Positions 1 to 5,321 of a DNA stretch of 5,321 bases are shown in pieces (within the stretch, counting starts at the first letter, position 1; each line of letters opens with the position of its first letter). The stretch is from JBNKFV01 sp050290265 (lineage in GTDB: Bacteria; Pseudomonadota; Gammaproteobacteria; Pseudomonadales; Cellvibrionaceae). The notes beneath the pieces were generated by a model that saw nothing but the letters and a program-made list of their open reading frames with translations, was not told where the DNA came from and searched no databases. Location: NCBI GenBank assembly GCA_050290265.1, contig JBNKHI010000112.1:1-5321 (forward strand), read 5' to 3'. Made by a program: the position numbers and the translations under genes.

Positions 1-145
1 GTAATGTGCGTGTACGCCAGCCAAGCAGCGCTGCCAAGATAATCCAGAGGCCAATGGAGGCAATGGTCAGCTGTGCGAGATAGGCCAAAGGAAGGGGTTG
101 CAATGGTATCCTTAAAAGATCTGCAATGGAGCCAATGACGCCCAC
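1..145 (-). CDS. Small or N-terminal part of a membrane protein, unknown function (3' end outside window)
   Basis: An open frame reads leftward from a GTG codon at 145-143 to the window edge with no stop, giving 48 residues. The GTG is preceded by AGAGG (156-152) at a 6-nt spacing, a very good ribosome binding site. An in-frame TGA at 175-173 limits how far the gene can extend upstream. The protein begins with GVIGSIADLLRIPLQPLPLA and continues into a strongly hydrophobic segment, about residues 21-43 (containing IGLWIILAALLGW), followed by basic residues (WRTRT). This is what a transmembrane helix with a cytoplasmic positive flank looks like. It starts 31 nt after the Lrp/AsnC gene's stop, on the same strand, so co-transcription is likely. 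Lrp-type regulators often sit beside amino-acid transport or metabolism genes, but I do not recognise this protein and assign no substrate. The coding call rests on RBS, open frame and hydrophobicity only. Confidence 0.6.
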   Translation of the reverse strand, partial: MGVIGSIADLLRIPLQPLPLAYLAQLTIASIGLWIILAALLGWRTRTL

Positions 146-176
146 GATTAACCTCTGATTTATAAACAATGCTCAC

Positions 177-668
177 TTAACGCTCATCTTTAAATAACGT
201 GGTCAGCGGGTAATGCAATTTCACTACCGGCGACTTGAGTACGATGTAACTGAAATATTTGGCAATACCAAAATCACCCTCGAGGATTTGTTCGATAAGC
301 TCTTGGTAGTGAATGATGCCGCGAGTAATGAATTTGAGCAGGTAATCGTAGCCACCGCTAATAAGATGGCATTCGATAACTTCATCAACGGTTTTGATTT
401 TCTGCTCAAACTTGGCAAAGTTTTTCATGTGGTGATCACTCAAGGTCACCTCAGTAAAAATAGTCGCCGTTTCGCCCAGCTTCTCCAATGCGATATGCGC
501 ATTATAACTGGTGATATAACCATTTTTTTCCAGCCGCTTCACTCGCGTTAAGCAGGGGCTTGGCGATAAGGCCACGGCATCTGCCAGATCAGTATTGGTA
601 ATGCGCCCATTCCGCTGTAGCTCGGCCAGTATGTTGATATCGATACGATCCAGTTTTATTCCCGCCAT
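177..668 (-). CDS. Lrp/AsnC family transcriptional regulator (Grp-like)
   Basis: A 163-aa DNA-binding regulator of the leucine-responsive/AsnC family. The N-terminus (KLDRIDINILAELQRNGRI, residues 5-23) and the helix-turn-helix at about 24-46 (containing LSPSPCLTRVKRLE) are textbook Lrp. The C-terminal half is the ligand-sensing RAM domain, with GYDYLL at 106-111 and YFSYIVLKSP near the end, a pattern I associate with the glutamate-uptake-regulator (Grp) branch. Members form dimers to octamers and usually respond to an amino acid. I chose the ATG at 668 because AAAGAG lies 9 nt upstream and the length fits the family. The ATG at 674 is also possible. A TTG at 707 keeps the frame open, but it falls inside the likely -10 box and follows a TAA directly. 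The gene lies downstream of b561 and 31 nt upstream of a membrane-protein gene on the same strand, a likely target or operon partner. Autoregulation is usual in the family but is not shown here. Confidence 0.93.
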   Translation of the reverse strand: MAGIKLDRIDINILAELQRNGRITNTDLADAVALSPSPCLTRVKRLEKNGYITSYNAHIALEKLGETATIFTEVTLSDHHMKNFAKFEQKIKTVDEVIECHLISGGYDYLLKFITRGIIHYQELIEQILEGDFGIAKYFSYIVLKSPVVKLHYPLTTLFKDER

Positions 669-706
669 AACCATTAACTCTTTGATTGTCGTTATTGTCT
701 TGCGCA

Positions 707-734
707 ATTATCTTGTCGCAACCTGCTCTCCCAA
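707..734 (-). promoter_or_regulatory. Possible sigma-70 promoter for the Lrp/AsnC gene
   Basis: On the minus strand, TTGGGA (734-729, four of six matches to TTGACA) and GATAAT (712-707, five of six to TATAAT) are separated by 16 nt. Transcription would start near 700, leaving a leader of about 30 nt before the ATG at 668. This placement also argues against the upstream TTG at 707 as the true start. The gap between b561 and this gene (669-801) shows no clear terminator, so read-through from b561 is also possible. The call rests on motif matching alone. Confidence 0.4.
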
Positions 735-801
735 GGCCATATTGCCTCGGACTGCACGTTCAATCAATCGGTTAATACCCTCGAGCAAGACATTCAGCTT
801 T

Positions 802-1389
802 CTAGCGCTTACCCGGAAGCATCCTCACCAGAGTATTATTGCGCCTGACGAAATGGTGATACAGCGCTGCCGCAACATGCACCAGAATCAAAATCCAAAA
901 AACATATCGCCCGCCTATATCCCGGTGCAAGGTACGCATAGGATTTCGGATATCTTCATTCAGCGCCAGCCCCATATCGTTAACCAACCACTGCCCAAGG
1001 CCTGTTTCGCCAAATACTGGCAGCGTAAACAGCCCAAAGTCGGGCACAGTCTTGGAAAAGAGATAACCCGTTAACGGCATGGCAATCATAAGAAAGTACA
1101 AGGCAGCATGAGCAATTTTTGCTGTAAGGAGCTCTAGCTTGTGCTCAATTAAGGGCGCGGGTACACAACTGGTTAAACGCCATAGCACACGCAGAGCAAC
1201 AACTCCCCCTACCGACACCCCCACCGCAACATGCACATGCAGGGCCAACATGTTTACCATAGAGCCATCTTCGGTAAACCAATATTTAAAATAAACGGAA
1301 ATATAATCAACAAGAACAAACAGTGCGACTAGCCAGTGCAAAGCTTTTGCCACGCTACCGTAAGCTGTTGATGTATTGCGCAATGTCAT
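802..1389 (-). CDS. Cytochrome b561 (CybB-like inner-membrane diheme protein)
   Basis: A 195-aa protein of the prokaryotic cytochrome b561 family: four transmembrane helices binding two b hemes and moving electrons between quinol and other acceptors. E. coli CybB has also been linked to superoxide:quinone electron transfer. As recalled, the CybB heme ligands are H13, H45, H137 and H151. Matching histidines here are H18 (in ALHWLVA), H53 (HVHVAVG; H51 is less likely because H53 keeps the H-x3-G spacing), H155 (TLHRDIGGRY) and H171 (LVHVAAALYHH). The C-terminal NNTLVRMLPGK closely resembles CybB. Hydrophobic stretches near 18-34, 51-70, 92-112 and 162-180 give the four helices. Length is normal and no key residue is missing. 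The ATG at 1389 has only a weak GGTGG about 9 nt upstream. It lies downstream of the TonB receptor on the same strand, but a strong terminator intervenes, so it probably has its own promoter; none is obvious in the 40-nt gap. Its electron partner is unknown. Confidence 0.93.
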   Translation of the reverse strand: MTLRNTSTAYGSVAKALHWLVALFVLVDYISVYFKYWFTEDGSMVNMLALHVHVAVGVSVGGVVALRVLWRLTSCVPAPLIEHKLELLTAKIAHAALYFLMIAMPLTGYLFSKTVPDFGLFTLPVFGETGLGQWLVNDMGLALNEDIRNPMRTLHRDIGGRYVFWILILVHVAAALYHHFVRRNNTLVRMLPGKR

Positions 1390-1431
1390 GTGATAAGACC
1401 ACCAGAATACAGTGATTAGCTATATCGCAAG

Positions 1432-1456
1432 GAAAAAGAGGGGCAAAGCCCCTCTT
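1432..1456 (-). terminator. Rho-independent terminator of the TonB receptor gene
   Basis: On the minus strand, AAGAGGGGC (1456-1448) pairs perfectly with GCCCCTCTT (1444-1436) around a TTT loop, a 9-bp GC-rich stem. A run of T residues (1437-1433) overlaps the 3' arm and follows it. It starts 35 nt after the receptor's TAG stop (1491) and ends before the b561 start (1389), so it should end the receptor transcript and insulate b561. The plus strand also has the stem but only a short TT after it, so termination is mainly in the minus direction. Confidence 0.9.
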
Positions 1457-1490
1457 GTCTAGCAACTACACTCTACTGTATCAGCCAATA

Positions 1491-3647
1491 CTAGAAACTG
1501 TAGGTTACACCTAGGGTGTAGGTAACAGGCGTACCGGGTGTAGTCCACCACTTGTGATAAGAGCTCACGTAGTACTTTTCGTCGGTAATGTTGTCGATGG
1601 TCAAGTTCAACTTAACCTTTTCGGTGGCCTGGTAAGAACCAAACACATTCAACAACGTGTAAGACGGCAAGGTGTAAGTGGGATCAATAGTTTCACCCAA
1701 GCGGTCATCAACATAGTTAATTGATGCACCAATGGTAGCCGCCGAACCGCCGATTTCAAACGCCTGCGTCAGCATCAGGTTGGCACTGTTCTCAGGAATG
1801 TTAATTAATGGGCTTCCCGCTGGAATAGTAACACCCCAGTCAGCATTGATCACTTCGTTGGTTGTTTCTGCATCCACGTAAGCATAATTGAACATTAGGC
1901 TCAACGTATCAGTCAGCTTGCCAGAAATATCCAGTTCAACACCTTTACTTTCTGCTTCGCCCAACGCTGCCGAAAAGCCAGAATTAACCGGGTCAGCTGT
2001 TACGATATTGGACTTTTCCATTTTGAACAGCGCTAACGTACCCGTTACACCACCGTTTGCCGATGCCCACTTCATACCCAGTTCGTATGATTTACTTTCT
2101 TCCGGTTCAAAGGCTACACCACCAAAGCCCGCACCACTGTTAGGGCGGAACCCTTCGGCATAACTCCCGTAAAAAGATAGGTTTTCAGTCGCTTCAAAAA
2201 CCAGGCCAAAGCGGGGACTCGTAGCTGTTGGCGACTGATGACTGGGCTCCTTAACAGACTCACGAAATTCGATGTCTTGCGTAAAATCGTCGTAACGCAA
2301 GCCCAGCAACATTTTCCACTGCTCAGATAAATCAATTTGATCTTGAAAATAGGCACCCCAGGCTTTCTGTTCTTCAACTTGATTAGTAATCGTGTTCGGC
2401 ACATCACGAGTTGCACCGTGCACAGGATTGTATACATCGACAAAATAGGTCGAATCATTGAAGTTATCGCGTCCACGCAATTGCAGACTATCCAACTCGT
2501 AATTGTAGGCATCAACACCCGCTAGAAAGTGATGTTTCATGCTACCGGTATCAAAGGTACCCGTCACTTCCAGGCGGCCAGACAAATCTTCTGCATCATA
2601 GTCTCGATAACGGCGTTGGCGATTTAAAAACTCATTTGGCCCAACCCCAAGATCGGCCTGAATACTTGCGCGGGTGAGTACCTGCCGACCACCCGATAAT
2701 TCTGGTTCGGTGGAAAAACCCTCGAACGACGACTCACGGTAACCAAAACCAGCCAAAATCGACCAGTCACTATTTAAATCATGTTGCAACAGAAATTGAT
2801 GGCCCAGAGCCTTAATTTCGATAGGGCCATCACCAGGCTCACCATAAAAATTAGAAATAGAAACTACTTCAGGATCACCATCAATCGCAACGATACCGCG
2901 ATCAAATGGGGCTTCTTGATTCAGATATTCCAACTCGTAATTAAGGGATGTTTTATCAGATATCAAAAAGAGGAAAGACGGTGTCAATGTCGTTTTTTCC
3001 ATTTCAACCGTATCACGGAAACTTTCTGAATCTTTGTATGAACCGTTAATACGGAAAGCAACGGATTCTGTCAGTGCATTGGTGTAGTCACCTTCCAAAC
3101 GATACATATCGTAACGCCCCACTTGTGCCTTGATATAACCCTCTTGCGCAAACTGAGGTTTCTTGGTGATTACGTTAATCGTACCGCCAGGCTCACCACG
3201 GCCGTAAAGCGCTGAGCCAGGGCCCTTCAATACTTCGATGGTCTCGACATTAGACGTGTCGCGGTTACCGCTAAAACCACGGCCACCGCTGAAACCATTA
3301 ATCAGGTAACCGGAAGGCAGGTTTTCATCACCGGCAAAACCACGAATGGCGAAGCTGTCCCACAGGCCACCGAAACTGTTTTGTCTGGCAATACCACCTG
3401 CGAGATCCAGTGCATTTTGAAATTCAATTTTCCCCGTCTGTACCAGCAGGTCACTGGAGAGCACTTGTACCTGTTGTGGCAGCGACTCTAACGGCACATC
3501 ACCGCGATAAGGAATTTTTTGCGCGAATACCGTAACTTCTTCAAGCTCTCCAAGCCCTCCTTGAGCAACGGCAAATGGAACATTCGCTGCTGTCAGCAAT
3601 ACAGCACTGGCCAGTAGCTTGCGACTAAAATATTGGTGTTTACTCAT
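1491..3647 (-). CDS. TonB-dependent siderophore receptor (FhuA/FpvA-like outer-membrane protein)
   Basis: A complete 718-aa outer-membrane receptor that imports ferric siderophores using energy from TonB-ExbBD. From the ATG at 3647 it has a signal peptide: basic n-region with RK at 9-10, hydrophobic core 11-21, likely cut after AVA at 26-28. A TonB-box-like EVTVF follows at 37-41. The plug domain, about 50-165, contains FAIRGF (99-104) and the signature running from IEVLKGPGSALYGRGEPGG (137-155) to INVITKKP, typical of hydroxamate/pyoverdine-type receptors. The rest is a 22-strand-type barrel rich in alternating aromatic residues, ending in YSF with the expected terminal Phe. The ATG is preceded by GGGAG at a 7-nt spacing. 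The frame stays open to a GTG at 3740, but that would put 31 charged residues before the signal peptide. A Fur-box-like site lies upstream and a terminator downstream, so it is probably an iron-regulated single-gene unit. The actual siderophore cannot be read from sequence. Confidence 0.95.
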   Translation of the reverse strand: MSKHQYFSRKLLASAVLLTAANVPFAVAQGGLGELEEVTVFAQKIPYRGDVPLESLPQQVQVLSSDLLVQTGKIEFQNALDLAGGIARQNSFGGLWDSFAIRGFAGDENLPSGYLINGFSGGRGFSGNRDTSNVETIEVLKGPGSALYGRGEPGGTINVITKKPQFAQEGYIKAQVGRYDMYRLEGDYTNALTESVAFRINGSYKDSESFRDTVEMEKTTLTPSFLFLISDKTSLNYELEYLNQEAPFDRGIVAIDGDPEVVSISNFYGEPGDGPIEIKALGHQFLLQHDLNSDWSILAGFGYRESSFEGFSTEPELSGGRQVLTRASIQADLGVGPNEFLNRQRRYRDYDAEDLSGRLEVTGTFDTGSMKHHFLAGVDAYNYELDSLQLRGRDNFNDSTYFVDVYNPVHGATRDVPNTITNQVEEQKAWGAYFQDQIDLSEQWKMLLGLRYDDFTQDIEFRESVKEPSHQSPTATSPRFGLVFEATENLSFYGSYAEGFRPNSGAGFGGVAFEPEESKSYELGMKWASANGGVTGTLALFKMEKSNIVTADPVNSGFSAALGEAESKGVELDISGKLTDTLSLMFNYAYVDAETTNEVINADWGVTIPAGSPLINIPENSANLMLTQAFEIGGSAATIGASINYVDDRLGETIDPTYTLPSYTLLNVFGSYQATEKVKLNLTIDNITDEKYYVSSYHKWWTTPGTPVTYTLGVTYSF

Positions 3648-3851
3648 AACGACTCTCCCGATAGAACGTTTACTTAGTTGTAGGTCGGATTCGCCTTTGT
3701 GCATGCTTCTTTTTGGCGCGCTTGCCGATTCCCTACTCACGACAATATTACAAAGGCAATTTTTCTTGTTCGTTCTTAATTGAGTCTATACCTATGCATT
3801 TTAAATAATGGCTCGAATTTCAAAGCGAAGGCAGCGAAAAATTTTAACCAC

Positions 3852-3868
3852 AATGCAAATTTGGCATT
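3852..3868. repeat. 17-bp near-palindrome, possible operator
   Basis: AATGCAAATTTGGCATT has perfect 5-bp outer arms (AATGC / GCATT) around an AAATTT core. Only one extra G on the right side breaks full symmetry. It lies about 205 nt upstream of the receptor ATG and 37 nt downstream (receptor direction) of the Fur-like site. Its position would suit a dimeric regulator, but no regulator is identified and chance is not excluded. Confidence 0.3.
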
Positions 3869-3905
3869 TTCTGCCGATCACAAGAAAATATCGCCACCTA
3901 AAAAT

Positions 3906-3924
3906 AGTAACAATAATCATTAAC
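3906..3924. promoter_or_regulatory. Fur-box-like iron-responsive operator
   Basis: AGTAACAATAATCATTAAC matches the classical Fur consensus GATAATGATAATCATTATC at 14 of 19 positions, including ten in a row (positions 8-17). Fur with Fe2+ represses siderophore receptor genes by covering the promoter. On the minus strand the site overlaps a weak promoter-like pair, TTGTAG and TATTGT with an 18-nt spacer, that would read into the receptor gene. The receptor start codon is 258 nt away, implying a long leader. The site could also act on the plus-strand promoter next to it. Confidence 0.6.
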
Positions 3925-3925
3925 A

Positions 3926-3954
3926 TTTACTAACTACAAGTATTGGCCTTTAAT
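3926..3954 (+). promoter_or_regulatory. Possible plus-strand promoter toward the RND relic
   Basis: TTTACT (3926-3931, four of six to TTGACA) and TTTAAT (3949-3954, five of six to TATAAT) are spaced 17 nt apart, directly beside the Fur-like site. Transcription would start near 3961, about 108 nt before the ATG at 4069. AT-rich DNA produces such matches often, so this is a weak call. Confidence 0.25.
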
Positions 3955-4068
3955 ATATAGGTCATCTACGCGCAAAAAACACCAAAACGGACACCTTATA
4001 ACCAATCTGATGGCGAACACATCAAATAAACACATGCGCGCACCAAAATGACGCAAAGAGGCCAATAG

Positions 4069-4551
4069 ATGATTCCACCATATACCCATAGGGCGATGGC
4101 AGAATATGCGGCAACCCACCCCAGCCACCCACAAAAAAGCACGATACCGCTCGGCATTATCGGCGTGATTTTTGGTTTGCTGGCAGGCAACTCGGTATTT
4201 GGGTTTATGACTTTGCTAGGCATTGTCTCACTCTCGGGCATTGTCTCACTCTCGGGCATTGTCATTAACAATGCCATCGTGCTGCTCGAGCGCATTAAAA
4301 TTGAGCAAGAGGATAATCAGCTGCCGCCCGACGAGGCCATTCTGGAAGCATCACAGCAGCGGTTACGGCCAATACTGGTAACCACCGCCACTACCATACT
4401 GGGTATGCTGCCGCTGTATTTCGGTGGCGGCGACATGTGGCAACCCATGGCGATTGCTATTATGGCCGGGCTGTTATTTTCAACCGTTTTAACGCTAGGT
4501 GTTGTGCCGGTGCTCTATGCACTGCTCTATCGAGTAAAAGCAAGCACTTGA
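4069..4551 (+). pseudogene. C-terminal relic of an RND (AcrB/HAE1-type) efflux permease
   Basis: Only the last part of an inner-membrane RND drug/proton antiporter is present. Homology-like sequence starts abruptly at about 4141 (TIPLGIIGVIFGLLAG, residue 25) and runs through FGFMTLLGIVSLSG, VINNAIVLLERI, LRPILVTTATTILGMLPLYF and MAIAIMAGLLF to a natural end at residue 160. These are the final three to four helices. Intact family members have about 1,000-1,050 residues; the first helix, both periplasmic porter domains and the proton-relay Asp pair of TM4 are absent. Residues 1-24 resemble nothing in the family. An exact 18-bp tandem duplication (4219-4254) repeats GIVSLS inside the helix equivalent to AcrB TM10. 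Despite this, the ATG at 4069 has AAAGAGG seven nt upstream and the frame is intact, so a 160-aa membrane peptide could be made. Transport by it alone is very unlikely. No membrane-fusion or outer-membrane partner gene is in the window. Confidence 0.85.
4219..4263 (+). repeat. 18-bp perfect tandem duplication plus half copy inside the RND relic
   Basis: The unit GGCATTGTCTCACTCTCG occurs at 4219-4236 and 4237-4254 without a mismatch, followed by the first nine bases again at 4255-4263. Each unit encodes GIVSLS, so the protein reads GIVSLSGIVSLSGIV where the family normally has a single copy. The identity of the copies suggests a recent slippage or duplication event, in frame. Confidence 0.95.
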
Positions 4552-4713
4552 GGTCTACCAGCCCCTGGCTATACTGACTCTACGCCACCTATCACGATAT
4601 CATCGGCACACAGGTAACCTATGCCCTACCGGCAGCTCACAACCACTGCACATTATCTGAGGCATGCGCAACTCTCATACCAACGGCAGCTTTTACGTAG
4701 ACCCAAAACAGGC

Positions 4714-4743
4714 AAAAAAAAACGCATCAAATGATGCATTTTT
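4714..4743. terminator. Bidirectional intrinsic terminator between convergent genes
   Basis: GCATCA (4724-4729) and TGATGC (4732-4737) form a perfect inverted repeat, extended by A:T pairs from flanking A-run and T-run after one mismatch. Reading leftward, the stem is followed by G and nine T residues (4722-4714), a strong signal for the marR transcript. Reading rightward it is followed by ATTTTT (4738-4743), adequate for transcripts coming from the RND relic. Position between convergent genes supports the call. Confidence 0.8.
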
Positions 4744-4758
4744 CTCAAGCAAATTAAC

Positions 4759-4878
4759 TTATTTTTTCGCGCGATTATGCTCGTTTTCCTGCGGCAGTTT
4801 TTTACGAATACGAATGCTCTCACCACACAAATGCGACAACAAGCATGAAGAGCTTGTACACCATTCAAGATGATCCAA
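4759..4878 (-). CDS. Possible 39-aa small ORF directly after marR, unknown
   Basis: Starting with TTG two nt after the MarR stop codon, a 39-residue frame runs to a TAA at 4761-4759, 15 nt before the terminator hairpin's T-tract. The C-terminal half (ESIRIRKKLPQENEHNRAKK) is very basic and polar and uses codons common in highly expressed enterobacterial-type genes (CGT, CTG, CCG, GAA, AAC, AAA). It also has four Cys/His-containing positions in the first half (WCTSSSC, SHLC). Against it: the start is TTG, no good Shine-Dalgarno is seen, and I recognise no family. It could be a true small protein, the tail of a decayed gene whose 5' part was lost, or chance. The position between marR and its terminator keeps it worth listing. 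Confidence 0.25.
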   Translation of the reverse strand: MDHLEWCTSSSCLLSHLCGESIRIRKKLPQENEHNRAKK

Positions 4879-4880
4879 CG

Positions 4881-5321
4881 TTATGATGCGGTCTCAAGAT
4901 CCTCCATCGCCCCCTCATTTCTGCCTGCCACACCCATTTCAGTCAGCCGGCTATCGAGCTTGGTTAGTACTCTCATAAAATCGCGGTATTCATGCGCATC
5001 CAATGCACTGATCAACTGTTTTTCCCAATCCAGCGCACGCAAGGCAATGGCCTGATAAAGGGCGCGACCAGAGTCTGTTAACGACAGATACGTTACCCGC
5101 TGATCATCCGCATCTTTTCGCTTCGCCAGTAAGCCACGACCAAACAATGCATTGACAGCACGCGACACCTTAGATTTATTCATAACCGCAATGTCTCCAA
5201 TATCCCGAGAGTTTTGCTCTTCCACTTCAGCCAGGTGCGCAAGCACACGCCATTCTGGCGCTGAAATATCGAACTCTTCGCGGTAGCTTTCCGCACATGA
5301 ATCACTCATCCGGCGAGCAAG
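4881..5321 (-). CDS. MarR family transcriptional regulator (5' end outside window)
   Basis: A winged-helix repressor of the MarR family, which bind DNA as dimers and usually release it when a small phenolic or toxic ligand or an oxidant is sensed. The frame is open to the right edge: before the Met at 5309 come in-frame residues LARR, and LARRM fits the normal first helix, so the real start lies beyond the window and 5309 is internal. Counting from that Met: ISAPEWRVLAHL at 15-26, the recognition helix around NKSKVSRAVNALFGRGL (44-60), and the wing with its hallmark DADDQRVTYLSLTDSGR (66-82), containing the conserved D-x-R. A C-terminal dimer helix follows. 146 residues are visible, so only a few are missing. 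It is convergent with the RND efflux relic; MarR regulators often control efflux genes, but that link here is inference. One Cys (C5) is near the first helix; nothing shows whether it is a redox sensor. Confidence 0.93.
   Translation of the reverse strand, partial: LARRMSDSCAESYREEFDISAPEWRVLAHLAEVEEQNSRDIGDIAVMNKSKVSRAVNALFGRGLLAKRKDADDQRVTYLSLTDSGRALYQAIALRALDWEKQLISALDAHEYRDFMRVLTKLDSRLTEMGVAGRNEGAMEDLETAS

Larger units (their letters stand above)
3648..4068. other. 421-bp intergenic control region between TonB receptor and RND relic
   Basis: No convincing gene is present. The region holds the receptor's Shine-Dalgarno (GGGAG at 3659-3655), a near-palindrome (3852-3868), a Fur-box-like site (3906-3924) and AT-rich promoter-like sequence on both strands around 3900-3960. 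Short open frames on the minus strand between 3934 and 4134 have no recognisable homology. The right part, 3960-4068, shows nothing I can identify except a Shine-Dalgarno-like AAAGAGG at 4055-4061. Confidence 0.7.
4552..4880. other. 329-bp region between convergent RND relic and MarR gene
   Basis: Contains a bidirectional terminator hairpin (4714-4743) and a possible small minus-strand ORF (4759-4878). Between 4552 and 4713 I find no gene with a start codon. A 40-codon stop-to-stop stretch on the plus strand (4578-4700) lacks a start and is in a different frame from the RND relic. Confidence 0.65.

Noticed and set aside
213..551. Plus-strand 112-codon frame
   Set aside because: It lies entirely antisense to the well-supported Lrp/AsnC gene and has no family resemblance.
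708..788. Minus-strand 26-codon frame between b561 and the Lrp gene, reading like a short helical peptide
   Set aside because: It has only a TTG start without ribosome binding site, overlaps the likely Lrp promoter and is short enough to be chance.
595..1074. Plus-strand 159-codon frame across the Lrp/b561 junction
   Set aside because: Antisense shadow of two well-supported genes; no recognisable domain.
3648..3740. N-terminal extension of the TonB receptor to a GTG at 3740
   Set aside because: It would put 31 mostly polar, charged residues before a normal signal peptide, and the ATG at 3647 has a perfect Shine-Dalgarno spacing.
3874..3892. CRP-like half site TGTGATCGG (minus strand) upstream of the receptor
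   Set aside because: Only one half matches; the second half (GAAAA in place of TCACA) does not.
46..4065. Ten-base repeat AGAGGCCAAT at 46-55 and 4056-4065
   Set aside because: Short, isolated, one copy within coding sequence; compatible with chance.
3996..4295. Minus-strand frame with hydrophobic stretch and a repeated MPESET motif
   Set aside because: The repeat is only the antisense reading of the 18-bp duplication in the RND relic; the hydrophobic part has no recognisable family or ribosome binding site.
4578..4700. Plus-strand 40-codon open stretch after the RND relic
   Set aside because: No start codon, different frame from the relic, and no recognisable homology; possibly debris of a lost gene but not supportable.

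Overview
The window looks like chromosomal DNA from a Gram-negative gammaproteobacterium. It encodes an outer-membrane TonB-dependent siderophore receptor with a signal peptide, an inner-membrane cytochrome b561 of the short bacterial type, the end of an RND efflux permease, and Lrp/AsnC and MarR regulators. There is a Fur-box-like site and Shine-Dalgarno sequences are clear. A marine Cellvibrionales or Alteromonadales relative would fit, but this is an impression from gene style and not a proven assignment. I saw no tRNA, rRNA, CRISPR array or complete insertion sequence.

Layout, left to right. Positions 1-145 (minus) hold the start of a membrane protein gene that runs off the left edge. Its GTG start lies 31 nt after the stop of an Lrp/AsnC-family regulator (177-668, minus), so the two are probably co-transcribed. 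A promoter-like sequence lies just upstream of the regulator. Next comes a cytochrome b561 (802-1389, minus) with all four expected heme-ligand histidines. A strong intrinsic terminator (1432-1456) separates it from a complete 718-aa TonB-dependent siderophore receptor (1491-3647, minus).

The 421-bp region 3648-4068 has no convincing gene. It contains the receptor's Shine-Dalgarno, a near-palindrome and a good Fur-box match at 3906-3924. The Fur box is 258 nt upstream of the receptor's start codon. It also sits just ahead of a possible plus-strand promoter pointing toward the next feature.

That feature (4069-4551, plus) is the C-terminal relic of an RND efflux permease. About 135 recognisable residues remain of a protein normally near 1,000, and an exact 18-bp tandem duplication adds six residues inside a transmembrane helix. 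A convergent, 5'-truncated MarR-family gene (4881-5321, minus) closes the window. Between them is a hairpin with A- and T-tracts on either side that can terminate transcription in both directions, plus a possible 39-codon ORF directly after marR.

Working together: the receptor with its Fur box is a plausible iron-starvation uptake gene. The b561 could pass electrons in the inner membrane, but the terminator argues that it is a separate transcription unit. The Lrp regulator probably controls itself and/or its membrane-protein neighbour. The MarR gene may once have regulated the efflux genes of which only a relic is left. I do not see a clear new multi-gene system. The most unusual local signals are the duplicated RND relic with an intact translation start, the distant Fur box, and the small ORF after marR.
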